Positions 1-7,220 of a stretch of 64,000 nt of DNA are shown one piece after another. Every line of letters starts with the position of its first letter. Position 1 is the first letter of the stretch. The notes below the pieces were generated by a model that was given only the letters and a program-made list of their open reading frames with translations, searched no databases and had not been told where the DNA came from. The position numbers and the translations under genes are program-made. This DNA is from Candidatus Tectomicrobia bacterium (lineage in GTDB: Bacteria; UBA8248): positions 22,651-86,650 of the forward strand of contig JACPUR010000016.1 in NCBI GenBank assembly GCA_016192135.1, in the 5' to 3' direction.

Positions 1-1
1 C

Positions 2-679
2 GCCACCAACAGGGCCAAGAGCTTCTTCCTCTCTACGGTCTCCCACGAACTGAGGTCTCCGCTCAATCAGATTATCGGCTACTGCGACATCATGATGATG
101 GAGTCCCCCGATAAGGCCGAGATGCTCAAATCCATTCTGAATGCGGCGGAGCATCTGATGAAGCTTGTCGAGGACCTTACCGACATTGCGAATCTGGGCC
201 GTCACAACATGCAGCTCCACTTGCAGGAGGTCCCCATCAACGAGTTGGTCAAGCATCTGACCGAAAGCCGGAGAGAGTCCTTCCCCGGCAAATTCCATCT
301 TTCGCTCCGGCTCGACCCCTCCAACCCGCGCTGCATCTGCGATCCCACCCGGGTGAACCAGATCCTCACCAACCTTCTCGACAATGCCATCAAGTATTCG
401 CCCAATGGGGGAACGATTTCCTTCGGCTCGCAGGAATATCCGACCGAAGTGTGGGTCTCCGTCAGCGACGAGGGGATCGGGATTGACGAAGCCGACAAAG
501 AGGTCATCTTCGAGCCTTTCTACCAGGGGGACAGCGGCTTCTCCCGGCGCTTCGGCGGCCTGGGAATTGGCCTGAGTCTGGTCCGTTCCATGGTCATCAT
601 GCAGGGCGGTCGCATCTGGGCCGAAAAAGGCGAATCGGGAAAAGGCAGCACCTTCACGTTTTCCCTGCCCAAGTTTTAG
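2..679 (+). CDS. Sensor histidine kinase, C-terminal part (5' end outside window)
   Basis: The reading frame is already open at base 2 and ends at 679, so only the kinase core is present. The H-box (SHELRSPLNQIIGY) with its phospho-accepting histidine is near the start of the fragment. The HATPase domain follows with an N-box (NQILTNLLDNAIKYSPNGG), a G1 box (DEGIGI), an F-box region (FEPFYQGD) and a G2 box (GLGIGLSLV). This is a complete HisKA plus HATPase_c pair, which autophosphorylates on histidine and passes phosphate to a response regulator. The sensor part and any regulator partner lie upstream of the window, so the signal is unknown. No receiver domain follows the kinase. Confidence 0.93.
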   Translation, partial: ATNRAKSFFLSTVSHELRSPLNQIIGYCDIMMMESPDKAEMLKSILNAAEHLMKLVEDLTDIANLGRHNMQLHLQEVPINELVKHLTESRRESFPGKFHLSLRLDPSNPRCICDPTRVNQILTNLLDNAIKYSPNGGTISFGSQEYPTEVWVSVSDEGIGIDEADKEVIFEPFYQGDSGFSRRFGGLGIGLSLVRSMVIMQGGRIWAEKGESGKGSTFTFSLPKF

Positions 680-1133
680 GCCAACCGGAAAGGGCAGGAG
701 ACGGCTCTTGCTGACCCTCCTTCTCGCCCCAAAGGGTGGCCGGGGGTGCCGGCCCGCATCCGTGCGGAAGCTTGCGGCACGAGGTCCCGCATAGGCTTCA
801 TGAAGCCATCGACTTTCTTTGAGGACCTAACCGGGACGTGGATGGTGTTGGCGGGGACAACACATCGCATTCCCCCATTTTCACAGGCGTTTCACCTCAA
901 CTTGATATCCTTTTCCGCTTTTTTACGGAGTTTTACGCCCTTTCACGCCCATTTTCGGCCAATTTAAACCGAAAAATCCGCCAAATCATTTCGCAAATAA
1001 CACGGGAGGCTCAAACGGCTCAGGCGCCCTCGACGGCGCGGGCCTCTACAGCATCGGAATTGGCCCGCCGGCGGGGAGCATCCGTCACCGCCATCGATCT
1101 CGGACCCGCGGTATTCGCGCCCGGCGCGTTTCC
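680..1133. other. Gene-free stretch
   Basis: About 450 bases lie between the kinase stop and the end of the small minus-strand gene. Open frames here have no ribosome binding site and no recognisable protein. The part around 900-1010 is more AT-rich and carries short ACGGAG/ACGCCC-like runs, but I can assign no promoter, RNA or repeat with confidence. Confidence 0.5.
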
Positions 1134-1367
1134 TCATCCTTTGTCTTTTTTCTGCTTTCCACCCTTCTCCTCCGGCTCCCTCGGAATGGCCCCGGACAAG
1201 GCGAACGGAATCCCTCCCCCGCTCGTGCCGCCACCCTCGTCTCCCACCACATCCGGCAAGTGCCTGGCATCGAGGCCGGGTTTCGTTTTGTCCTCATTTT
1301 TCTTTCGCGCGCCCGGGCCGCCGGCCGCCTCAGCCGTGCCTTTCCGTCTCGCATCTTCTCGATTCAT
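1134..1367 (-). CDS. Small charged, probably disordered protein (77 aa)
   Basis: The ATG at 1367 has a near-perfect ribosome binding site on the minus strand (TAAGGAGG, then five bases), the best evidence that this frame is translated. The product begins MNREDARRKG and is rich in Lys, Arg, Glu, Gly and Pro, with a lysine-rich tail. It has no hydrophobic segment, signal peptide or known motif, and it looks intrinsically disordered. It is transcribed divergently from the DUF421 pair at 1517-2557. Function unknown. Confidence 0.6.
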   Translation of the reverse strand: MNREDARRKGTAEAAGGPGARKKNEDKTKPGLDARHLPDVVGDEGGGTSGGGIPFALSGAIPREPEEKGGKQKKDKG

Positions 1368-1516
1368 TTTGGCCTCCTTAAGGCTTGAAAATTTCACCTT
1401 CAAGCAATATGGGCGGCTGGTTTTCCCGGATCAATGAAATGCCTGGAGGCGTGGGAGAGGCGGATGCCGCTAGAATCCCCTTTGATTTCGTTTCTCGCCG
1501 CTGGGGGCTTTTCCGC

Positions 1517-2002
1517 ATGCTTCGAAGAGAAATGGTGAACGAGGACTTTCGGGCCCAACTGCGCGAATGGCGTGTCCAGCGGGCGCTGTGGATTCTTCTC
1601 ATCCTGATTTTGATCAGCGCCCTCGCCGGAGCCTTCGGCGGGGGGCCGCTCAGCCGGGCGGTGGCGGGAGACGCGGCGGAGTCTTTCTGGCTGGAGTATG
1701 AGAGATTCGGCCGCTACAAGTCGACGAGCCTTCTGAAGGTGCATGCGGGGGAAAGGACGGGGCGAACCATCGCGCTCCGCCTCTCCAACGATTACCTGGA
1801 TCAAATCGAAATCGAGAGAATCACGCCGGAACCGGCGTGGACCGAGACATTCTCCACCCACACCGCGTTTCATTTCGCGGCGGGCGCCGGCAGTACGCTC
1901 CTCGCCACCATCCAATTCCGGCCGAAGCGCATCGGCCGCATCCATGGGGCGGCCGGAGCGGGCGGAGCGTCCCTGCCGTTCGCGCATTGGGTATACCCGT
2001 AG
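1517..2002 (+). CDS. Membrane-anchored protein of unknown function, partner of DUF421 protein
   Basis: The protein has 161 residues counted from the ATG at 1517. A second ATG at 1532, preceded by AAGAGA, is also possible. After a short basic N-terminus there is one strong membrane helix (ALWILLILILISALAGAFGG, about residues 24-43). A roughly 110-residue domain follows that is probably extracytoplasmic, with YERFGRYKS and TLLATIQFRP-type beta strands. It ends 54 bases before the DUF421 gene on the same strand. From general knowledge, a small single-pass protein with a YERF motif often precedes DUF421 genes, so the two probably work together at the membrane. Its molecular role is not known. Confidence 0.75.
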   Translation: MLRREMVNEDFRAQLREWRVQRALWILLILILISALAGAFGGGPLSRAVAGDAAESFWLEYERFGRYKSTSLLKVHAGERTGRTIALRLSNDYLDQIEIERITPEPAWTETFSTHTAFHFAAGAGSTLLATIQFRPKRIGRIHGAAGAGGASLPFAHWVYP

Positions 2003-2056
2003 GGAATTGCCCCGCCGGCACACATCCCCCTTTGGCCAAGCTGCCTCGAGGCGATC

Positions 2057-2557
2057 ATGGAACCCGTCCTTCGCGCCACGGCGATTTACCTCGTGCTGAT
2101 GATCCTCTTCCGGGTGATGGGCAAGCGCTCGCTGGCCCAGATCACGCTGTTCGATTTCGTCTTGCTGCTCATCATCGGGGAGGCGACGCAGAACGCCTTG
2201 CTTTCGGACGATTATTCGGTAACCAACGGCGTCCTTGTCATCATCACGCTGCTGATGGTGGATTTGGGCTTCAGCCTGTGGAAGGAATACTCCCCTCGCA
2301 TGGAAAAGGCCGCCGAGGGGACGCCTCTCGTCCTGGTGGAGGACGGCAAACCGCTCGACGACCGCATCCAGAAGGAACGCGTCAACAACGAGGACATCAT
2401 CGAGGCGGCCCGGCACCAATACGGACTATGGAAGATGAGTCAGATCCGGATGGCGATTCTGGAGAAGAACGGGGGCATCACCATCATCCCCATGGAATTG
2501 CCTTACGTGACGGAGACGATTCGGCGAGAGCTGGACGCCCGCTTGGGCCGCTCCTGA
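2057..2557 (+). CDS. DUF421 (YetF-like) membrane protein
   Basis: The 166-residue protein has three hydrophobic segments in its first 75 residues, including the hallmark FRVMGKRSLAQITLFDF around residues 18-34. A cytoplasmic alpha/beta domain follows (LVLVEDGKPLDDRIQKERV, then a GGITIIP strand). Length and layout match the YetF/YcaP-type DUF421 family, whose function is poorly understood and which is linked to spore or envelope stress in some species. The start ATG lies 54 bases after the stop of the preceding partner gene, so the two are probably one transcript. Confidence 0.88.
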   Translation: MEPVLRATAIYLVLMILFRVMGKRSLAQITLFDFVLLLIIGEATQNALLSDDYSVTNGVLVIITLLMVDLGFSLWKEYSPRMEKAAEGTPLVLVEDGKPLDDRIQKERVNNEDIIEAARHQYGLWKMSQIRMAILEKNGGITIIPMELPYVTETIRRELDARLGRS

Positions 2558-2566
2558 GCCTGCTGA

Positions 2567-2845
2567 CTAGCGGCGCCATTTTCCCCGGAGGCGCCCGCCC
2601 AGGCGGTTCAGCCGCTCCATCAGGCGCTTTGCGGGAGGAAAATCGACGGCGAGGAGGGAGAGCCCCAGGGGAATCATCCAGAAGCCGACGATGGGCAGGA
2701 ACCCCGCGAATCCGGAAATCGTCAGCAGCAAGCCCAGGGGAACGCGCAGCCAGAACAAGGAAGGCTTCTTCAGCCATTCGAAACCGCGCCGGAGCCCTCC
2801 GGCGGGGCCGCTTTCGCCGGAACGTGATTGCCGATGCGGGGGCAT
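2567..2845 (-). CDS. Small two-helix membrane protein
   Basis: The 92-residue protein has a basic, Gly/Ser-rich N-terminus. A helical hairpin follows with the segment GFLPIVGFWMIPLGLSLLA (about residues 49-67) and then the basic tail RLMERLNRLGGRLRGKWRR. The FLPIxGFWMxPLGLxLLAxDxP pattern is common in short uncharacterised inner-membrane proteins of proteobacteria. It converges with the DUF421 gene, nine bases away. Function unknown. Confidence 0.72.
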   Translation of the reverse strand: MPPHRQSRSGESGPAGGLRRGFEWLKKPSLFWLRVPLGLLLTISGFAGFLPIVGFWMIPLGLSLLAVDFPPAKRLMERLNRLGGRLRGKWRR

Positions 2846-2934
2846 GAGATTTGGATGGCCCTGTCAGGGATGCCTATTGAACAGCGGACCGCAGGAGGAG
2901 GGCGGCGTGATCCGCGCCCGCCGCCGGAGCGCCG

Positions 2935-2965
2935 GCCGCCATCCTCCTGATGAGAGGATGGCGGC
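2935..2965 (-). terminator. Hairpin after the entericidin-like cluster
   Basis: This is a perfect 12-bp inverted repeat (2935-2946 and 2954-2965) with a 7-base loop, 13 bases after the stop of the last lipoprotein gene. No run of T follows on the minus strand, so it is either a terminator lacking the U-tract or an mRNA-stabilising 3' hairpin. Confidence 0.5.
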
Positions 2966-2978
2966 GCGGCCGGCTCAG

Positions 2979-3119
2979 CTATCTCCCTTGCATTCCCTCT
3001 CCGGCCCGTTCGATATCCCTGCCCATGCCTCTCCACGTCTCGCACCCGGAGAGCGCGAAGCTTCCCGCGAGAAGAACCGCGGCAAGGAACACCCTGAGCA
3101 TCCAATTCGCCTTGATCAT
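2979..3119 (-). CDS. Entericidin-like small lipoprotein, copy 3
   Basis: The 46-residue product begins MIKANWMLRVFLAAVLLAGS. It has a basic start, a hydrophobic core and a lipobox (ALSG/C) with Cys26, then the tail ETWRGMGRDIERAGEGMQGR. Short lipoproteins whose mature part reads CxTxxGxGxDixxaGexi are the entericidin A/B family, outer-membrane lipoproteins of E. coli and relatives where they form a toxin-antidote pair. This is the last of three tandem copies. Its ribosome binding site (GAGAGAGAA) is weaker than those of the other two. It is nearly identical to the copy at 3201-3341. Confidence 0.82.
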   Translation of the reverse strand: MIKANWMLRVFLAAVLLAGSFALSGCETWRGMGRDIERAGEGMQGR

Positions 3120-3200
3120 CTCGTTCTCTCTCTGTTTCATGGGGAATGAAGCGGCGTGTCTCTTTTTCAGCCCGGAGCGGCATGGCGCGGCCGGCTCGCC

Positions 3201-3341
3201 TCATCTGCCTTGCATTTCTTCTCCGGCCCTATCGAGATCCCGGCCCATGCCTCTCCACGTCTCGCACCCGGACAAAGCGAAGCTTCCCGCGAGAAGGACC
3301 GCGGCAAGAAACAACCTGAGCATCCAATTCGCCTTGATCAT
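3201..3341 (-). CDS. Entericidin-like small lipoprotein, copy 2
   Basis: The 46-residue product differs from copy 3 at only a few sites (for example RLFLAAV, and GRDLDRAGEEMQGR at the end). It has a signal sequence, a lipobox ALSG/C with Cys26 and the ETWRGMGRD entericidin-type tail. The ATG has a consensus Shine-Dalgarno (AGGAGG, then five bases). The 81 bases separating it from copy 3 resemble the spacer on its other side, so the cluster arose by tandem duplication. It is probably an outer-membrane or inner-membrane lipoprotein. Confidence 0.86.
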   Translation of the reverse strand: MIKANWMLRLFLAAVLLAGSFALSGCETWRGMGRDLDRAGEEMQGR

Positions 3342-3406
3342 CTCGTCCTCCTGTCGTCTCATGGGGAAATGGAGCGGCGAGCGTCGTCTTTGGCCCCATC
3401 AGGCTC

Positions 3407-3547
3407 TCAGCGCCCCCGAATGGCATCTCCGAGGTTTTCCATGTCCCGCCCGAATCCTCTCGCGGTTTCGCAGCCCGTCAACGAAACCGAGCCCGCCAAG
3501 AGAGCGGCCGCCAGAAACAATCTGAGAATCCAGTTCGCATTGTGCAT
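3407..3547 (-). CDS. Entericidin-like small lipoprotein, copy 1 (most diverged)
   Basis: The 46-residue product begins MHNANWILRLFLAAALLAGS, has the lipobox SLTG/C with Cys26, and ends ETARGFGRDMENLGDAIRGR. It has the strongest ribosome binding site of the three (AAGGAGGTGA, then ATG) and is first in the presumed transcript. The tail differs from copies 2 and 3 (ARGFG for WRGMG, more acidic end), which would fit an antidote/toxin split like EcnA/EcnB. That functional split is inference only. Confidence 0.85.
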   Translation of the reverse strand: MHNANWILRLFLAAALLAGSVSLTGCETARGFGRDMENLGDAIRGR

Positions 3548-3899
3548 TCGTCACCTCCTTGCCTAACCACGAACCAGAGAAAAATTCTCCCAGTTCTTGA
3601 ATTAACGTACCATTGGCCGGGGCCCGCTCCATTGAGCCCCTCTCCTGAAATCTGCGTCTTTTTCCGCTGAACTCCGTCCGGAAGAAACCTGAACTTTCGC
3701 TTCGAATGCGAACCCGCTCATGCCTGGGAGCGCATGCGAAAGCGGGGGCAGGGCTCTTCAGCCCTCGGGTAAAAAGCCGTGCGAATCCTTGCCCGCCAGC
3801 GCGACGGTCCCTAGATAGAAAAAAGGAGAAAAAACGCCGGCCGGTTCTTACCACGTTGAAAAGAGGGAGAGGTCGCCAGCTCACTTAAGGAGATCTTCT
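3548..3899. other. Divergent intergenic region
   Basis: About 350 bases separate the start of the lipoprotein cluster (minus) from the start of the membrane protein gene (plus), so it should hold both promoters. The part next to the lipoprotein genes is AT-richer (AATTTTTCTC, GTTAATTC on the minus strand), but I cannot fix a -35/-10 pair. No further coding frame is supported. Confidence 0.45.
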
Positions 3900-4427
3900 A
3901 TGGCCGTATTCACCAAGCCGCATCCTCCCAAGACCACCCGTGGCGTCTCCCGGAAGACCCGGCTGGGCTCGGGGGCGCTGCAAGAAGGCGTGCTCGCGGG
4001 TTTGATAGGGGCCGCTATGATCGCCGTCTGGTTCCTGCTGGTCGATACGCTGCAGGGCCGGCCGTTCCACACGCCGGATATGCTGGGAAGGGTCTTGTTC
4101 CAAGGCGCGTCCCCGCTCGCGGCGGGGCCCGTTTCGTTCCAGACGGTGTTCCTCTTCACCTGGATCCACACGTTCGCCTTCATGGCGATCGGCGTGGCGG
4201 CGGCCTTCCTCATCCGGTTGGCGGGCCGGAACCCGAACTATGGGTTCGGGGTGCTGCTCCTGCTCGTCATCGTGGCGTTCGAGTTCACCGCCTTCTCCCT
4301 CGCCTTCGCCCGCGAAGTGATATACGCGATCACCCTTCCCTTCATCCTGATCGGGAATTTCCTGGCGGCGGGGGCGATGGCGTATCACTTCTGGCGCTGT
4401 CACCGCGGGATGAGGGTCTACCCTTGA
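3900..4427 (+). CDS. Four-helix integral membrane protein, function unknown
   Basis: The 175-residue protein starts at an ATG preceded by TTAAGGAG at good spacing. The N-terminal 25 residues are basic and hydrophilic. Four hydrophobic helices follow (about residues 30-50, 78-102, 113-138 and 142-163), including GVLAGLIGAAMIAVWFLLVD and a HTFAFMAIGVAAAFLIRL segment. The LAGxxGAxxxAxWFLxxD start and the PF-TP-LGxxLF loop are seen in small uncharacterised membrane proteins, but I know of no assigned role. It converges on thpR. Confidence 0.7.
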   Translation: MAVFTKPHPPKTTRGVSRKTRLGSGALQEGVLAGLIGAAMIAVWFLLVDTLQGRPFHTPDMLGRVLFQGASPLAAGPVSFQTVFLFTWIHTFAFMAIGVAAAFLIRLAGRNPNYGFGVLLLLVIVAFEFTAFSLAFAREVIYAITLPFILIGNFLAAGAMAYHFWRCHRGMRVYP

Positions 4428-4429
4428 CG

Positions 4430-4445
4430 CGCCCGAATCCGGGCG
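4430..4445. terminator. Short hairpin between convergent genes
   Basis: A 6-bp GC stem (CGCCCG/CGGGCG) with an AATC loop fills the 21-base gap between two convergent genes. It could slow or end transcription from both sides. There is no T-run, so confidence is limited. Confidence 0.35.
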
Positions 4446-4448
4446 AGC

Positions 4449-5024
4449 TCAGGAGAACGGAGCGCGGCGGATGAGGGTGTAGATGGCGCCGCCGGGGCGG
4501 AGGGCGCTGCGGAAGAGCCCCGCCTCTCCCATCCGGAACCGGGGCGGAGGAGAGAGCCAGCGGCCCTCGGCGGCGGCGAGCTCTCCCTCGAGTCCCGCGG
4601 GCGGGCGCCCTTTCACGCGGCGGCGGGCGAGGGTCAGGTGCGCGCGGAAGGGGCGCTCCTCGGCCGGGAATCCGGCCGCGTCCATTTCTTCCAATAGCCT
4701 CTCCGCGAAATCCGCCAGCGGCCCGGGGGTCCGCTCGGGCCCTCCCCACAGCACGCTCGGGCTCCGCAGGTGGGGGAATACACCGAAGCGGTCGAGAGGC
4801 ATCTCGAAGGGGCGGCACCGCGCCGCGGCGGCTTCGAGTACATCGCCGGCCCGGGCTGCCTGGGATTCGCCGATATCGCCCAGAAAGCGCAGCGTCAGGT
4901 GGATGTTCTGGACGGGTGTCCAGCGGAATTCGCCGAGCGCTGGAAGGGAGGTCAGGGATTCCTGGAGCGCGCGGAGCTTCCCCGCTTCCTCGGGCACCAG
5001 GGGGATCGCCAGGAAAGCGCGCAT
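4449..5024 (-). CDS. thpR: RNA 2',3'-cyclic phosphodiesterase (2H family, ThpR/LigT-like)
   Basis: The 191-residue enzyme begins MRAFLAIPL at 5024. Longer upstream frames lack the family N-terminus. Both catalytic HxTx motifs of the 2H phosphoesterases are present: HLTLRF near residue 42 and HLTLAR near residue 132. The family hydrolyses 2',3'-cyclic phosphate ends of RNA and can ligate tRNA halves in vitro. It is the last gene of the minus-strand block and lies 20 bases after the CinA-type gene, a common pairing. Confidence 0.9.
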   Translation of the reverse strand: MRAFLAIPLVPEEAGKLRALQESLTSLPALGEFRWTPVQNIHLTLRFLGDIGESQAARAGDVLEAAAARCRPFEMPLDRFGVFPHLRSPSVLWGGPERTPGPLADFAERLLEEMDAAGFPAEERPFRAHLTLARRRVKGRPPAGLEGELAAAEGRWLSPPPRFRMGEAGLFRSALRPGGAIYTLIRRAPFS

Positions 5025-5044
5025 GGGAGTCCCCTCGGAGCGGG

Positions 5045-5527
5045 TCACGCCCCTCCTTCCAGGACTTCGCGCAGGAAGCGGAGCGCCGCTTCGGCCGTCT
5101 GCACCTGGATCGAAATGCGATCCCCTTGGAAGTGCTGCTCCCGGCAGCGGGTGCCCGAGGGAAGGGACACGGCCATGAAAACCGTCCCCACCGGCTTCTG
5201 CGGCGTCCCCCCCGAGGGCCCGGCGATGCCGGTGACCGAGAGGGCGGCTTCGCTGGCCGCCGCGCGGCGTGCGCCCTCGGCCATGGCTTGCGCGCATGGC
5301 TCGCTCACCGCTCCATGGGCGGCCAGGAGATCGGCCGGGACCCCGAGCTCCTCCATCTTGGCTTCATTGCTGTAGGTGATGAAGCCCCGGTCGAAGTAGC
5401 CCGAGCTCCCCGGGACGTTCGTGATGCGGTGCGCGATGAGGCCCCCCGTGCAGCTCTCGGCGGTGGCTATCTTCCACTCCCTCCGGAGCATCTCGGGGCC
5501 CAGCCACTCTTCCAGCTTCTCGGCCAA
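5045..5527 (-). CDS. pncC: CinA C-terminal domain protein (nicotinamide-nucleotide amidase, PncC-like)
   Basis: The 160-residue protein is a stand-alone CinA C-terminal domain. It has the signature ATAESCTGGLIAHRITNVPG near residue 21 with the nucleophilic serine, YSNEAKMEELGV, HGAVSEPCAQAMAEGAR, and GIAGPSGGTPQKPVGTVF. It deamidates nicotinamide mononucleotide to nicotinate mononucleotide in pyridine nucleotide salvage. The start is a TTG with AAAGGAA seven to eight bases upstream. It lies between pgpA and thpR in the same direction. Confidence 0.92.
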   Translation of the reverse strand: MAEKLEEWLGPEMLRREWKIATAESCTGGLIAHRITNVPGSSGYFDRGFITYSNEAKMEELGVPADLLAAHGAVSEPCAQAMAEGARRAAASEAALSVTGIAGPSGGTPQKPVGTVFMAVSLPSGTRCREQHFQGDRISIQVQTAEAALRFLREVLEGGA

Positions 5528-5550
5528 AAAAATTCCTTTCCTTCAATCGA

Positions 5551-6027
5551 TCAAAAGAGAGAAGTGGCCCGCGCGACGGCCAGAAGAACCCATCCGGCCG
5601 CGCCCGCGGCGAGGTCGTCCGCCATGATGCCCCACCCGCCGGGCAGGGACTCCAAGCGCCTCCAGGGCTTCGCGATGTCGAGCGCGCGGAAAACCACCAG
5701 GCCCGCGGCCAGGAGGGCGAGGGAAGGCTCCGCCCCCAGGAGGCAGAGCATCTGCCCCGCCGCTTCGTCGACCACCACCTCGGGAGGATCCTTCCGATCC
5801 ACCTCCCGCTCCACCGCGCCGGCCGACCAGAGGCCGGCCGCCGCGACGAGGATGAACAGGACGAAGGGGAGCCAGGCGCCGGCCTGATAGGCCGCCCAGT
5901 AGAGCGCCAGACCCGCCGCCGACCCGGCGGTGCCGGGGGTCAGCGGGAACCGCCCGAGGCCCCCCAGGGTGGCGACCATCCAGGCCGGAGACGCCCCGGC
6001 GCGCCGCTCCGCCGCCCGCGCGTTCAC
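5551..6027 (-). CDS. pgpA: Phosphatidylglycerophosphatase A
   Basis: The 158-residue membrane enzyme removes phosphate from phosphatidylglycerophosphate to make phosphatidylglycerol. It has the family start GLGRFPLTPGTAGS, the metal-binding acidic stretch VVVDEAAGQM, FRALDIAKPWRRLE and the end GGWGIMADDLAAG. I chose the GTG at 6027 because it overlaps the dxr stop as GTGA, a translational-coupling arrangement. An internal ATG at 5979 would also keep the conserved domain. It follows cdsA and dxr, so two steps of phospholipid synthesis are in one operon. Confidence 0.9.
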   Translation of the reverse strand: MNARAAERRAGASPAWMVATLGGLGRFPLTPGTAGSAAGLALYWAAYQAGAWLPFVLFILVAAAGLWSAGAVEREVDRKDPPEVVVDEAAGQMLCLLGAEPSLALLAAGLVVFRALDIAKPWRRLESLPGGWGIMADDLAAGAAGWVLLAVARATSLF

Positions 6028-7199
6028 CGCCGCCGCGCCCGGGCGGCTTGGCCGTTCAGGCAGGTCCGCGCGAATTCGCGCGCCCAATGGTCCGCCGCCA
6101 GGACGGCCTCCACGCCGGAGGCGGGGGCTCCGGCGTGGGCGTCGAGGGCGGCGCCCACCACGGCGGGGATGTCCATGAACCCGACTTCTCCCGCGAGGAA
6201 GGACGCCACCGCCTCCTCGTTCGCCGCGTTCAAGACGGCCGCCGCCGTCCCTCCCTCGCGCAGGGCCGCCTTGGCCAGGCACAGGCAGGGGAAGCGGTCG
6301 GAGTCGGGCTCCTCGAAGGTGAGCGTCCCCACCTCCGCCAGGTCCAGCCGGCGGACCGACAGGGGGATCCGCTCGGGATAGCTGAGCGCCTGCGCGATGG
6401 GGATCCGCATGTCGGGCTGGCTCATCTGGGCGATGAAGCTCCCGTCCACGAACTCCACCATGGCGTGGACGATGCTCTGCGGGTGCACCACCACGTCCAC
6501 CCGCTCGGGCGCCAGGCCGAAGAGCCAGTGCGCCTCGATGACCTCGAGGCCCTTGTTCATCATGGTGGCCGAGTCCACCGTCACCTTGGGCCCCATCTTC
6601 CAGGTCGGGTGGCGCAGCGCCTCCTCCGGCGTGATGCGGGCCATCGCGTCCAGCGGCAGGCCCCGGAAGGGCCCGCCCGAGGCGGTCAGCACCAGGCGTC
6701 TCACCTCCTCCGCCGGCCGCCCCTGGAGCGCCTGGGCGATCCCGGCGTGCTCGCTGTCCACCGGGAGGAGGGCCGCCCCCCGGGCCCGCGCCCGCCGGGT
6801 GACGATCTCCCCCGCCATCACCAGCACTTCCTTGTTGGCGAGGGCGACGGCCACGCCCGCGTCGATGGCGGCCAGCGTGGGATCGAGGCCCGCCGCCCCC
6901 ACCAGGGCCGAGACCACGACGCCGGCGCCCACTCCCGCGGCCACCTCGCGGAGCCCTTCCGCCCCGCTCAGGACCGCGGTTCCCTTCGGCACGATGCCCT
7001 CCAGGTGCGCGGCGTCCCGGGGATCGGCCACCGAGACGACCGCCGGCCGGAAAAGCCTGGCCTGCTCCGCCAGGCGCTCCCATCCCTTCCCGGCGGCCAG
7101 GCCCGCCACCTGGAAGCGGTCCGGATGCTCGGCCACGATGCGGAGGGCGTTCTCCCCGATGCTTCCCGTGGACCCGAGGATGGAGATGCGGCGCGGCAT
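6024..7199 (-). CDS. dxr: 1-deoxy-D-xylulose 5-phosphate reductoisomerase
   Basis: The 391-residue enzyme makes 2-C-methyl-D-erythritol 4-phosphate with NADPH, the committed step of the DXP isoprenoid pathway. Visible features are the NADPH-binding start ISILGSTGSIGENALRIV, NKEVLVMAGEIV, the substrate and metal site VDSEHAGIAQALQG, TASGGPFRG, HPTWKMGPKVTVDSATMMNKG, and the loop HPQSIVHAMVEFVDGS. The ATG at 7199 has AGGTGA just upstream. An in-frame GTG three codons earlier is an alternative. The gene sits between cdsA and pgpA and shares the operon with uppS, which uses the isoprenoid product. Confidence 0.97.
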   Translation of the reverse strand: MPRRISILGSTGSIGENALRIVAEHPDRFQVAGLAAGKGWERLAEQARLFRPAVVSVADPRDAAHLEGIVPKGTAVLSGAEGLREVAAGVGAGVVVSALVGAAGLDPTLAAIDAGVAVALANKEVLVMAGEIVTRRARARGAALLPVDSEHAGIAQALQGRPAEEVRRLVLTASGGPFRGLPLDAMARITPEEALRHPTWKMGPKVTVDSATMMNKGLEVIEAHWLFGLAPERVDVVVHPQSIVHAMVEFVDGSFIAQMSQPDMRIPIAQALSYPERIPLSVRRLDLAEVGTLTFEEPDSDRFPCLCLAKAALREGGTAAAVLNAANEEAVASFLAGEVGFMDIPAVVGAALDAHAGAPASGVEAVLAADHWAREFARTCLNGQAARARRR

Positions 7200-7220
7200 G
7201 GCGGTCACCTGGAGACGGTC

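Noticed and set aside
838..1437. A plus-strand frame of about 200 codons
   Set aside because: No start signal and no domain, low-complexity Ser/Pro/Arg composition, and it is antisense to the small gene with a good ribosome binding site.
3399..3884. A minus-strand frame of 161 codons covering the start of the lipoprotein array
   Set aside because: Out of frame with the 46-codon lipoprotein gene, which has a lipobox, signal peptide and Shine-Dalgarno; the longer frame has none.
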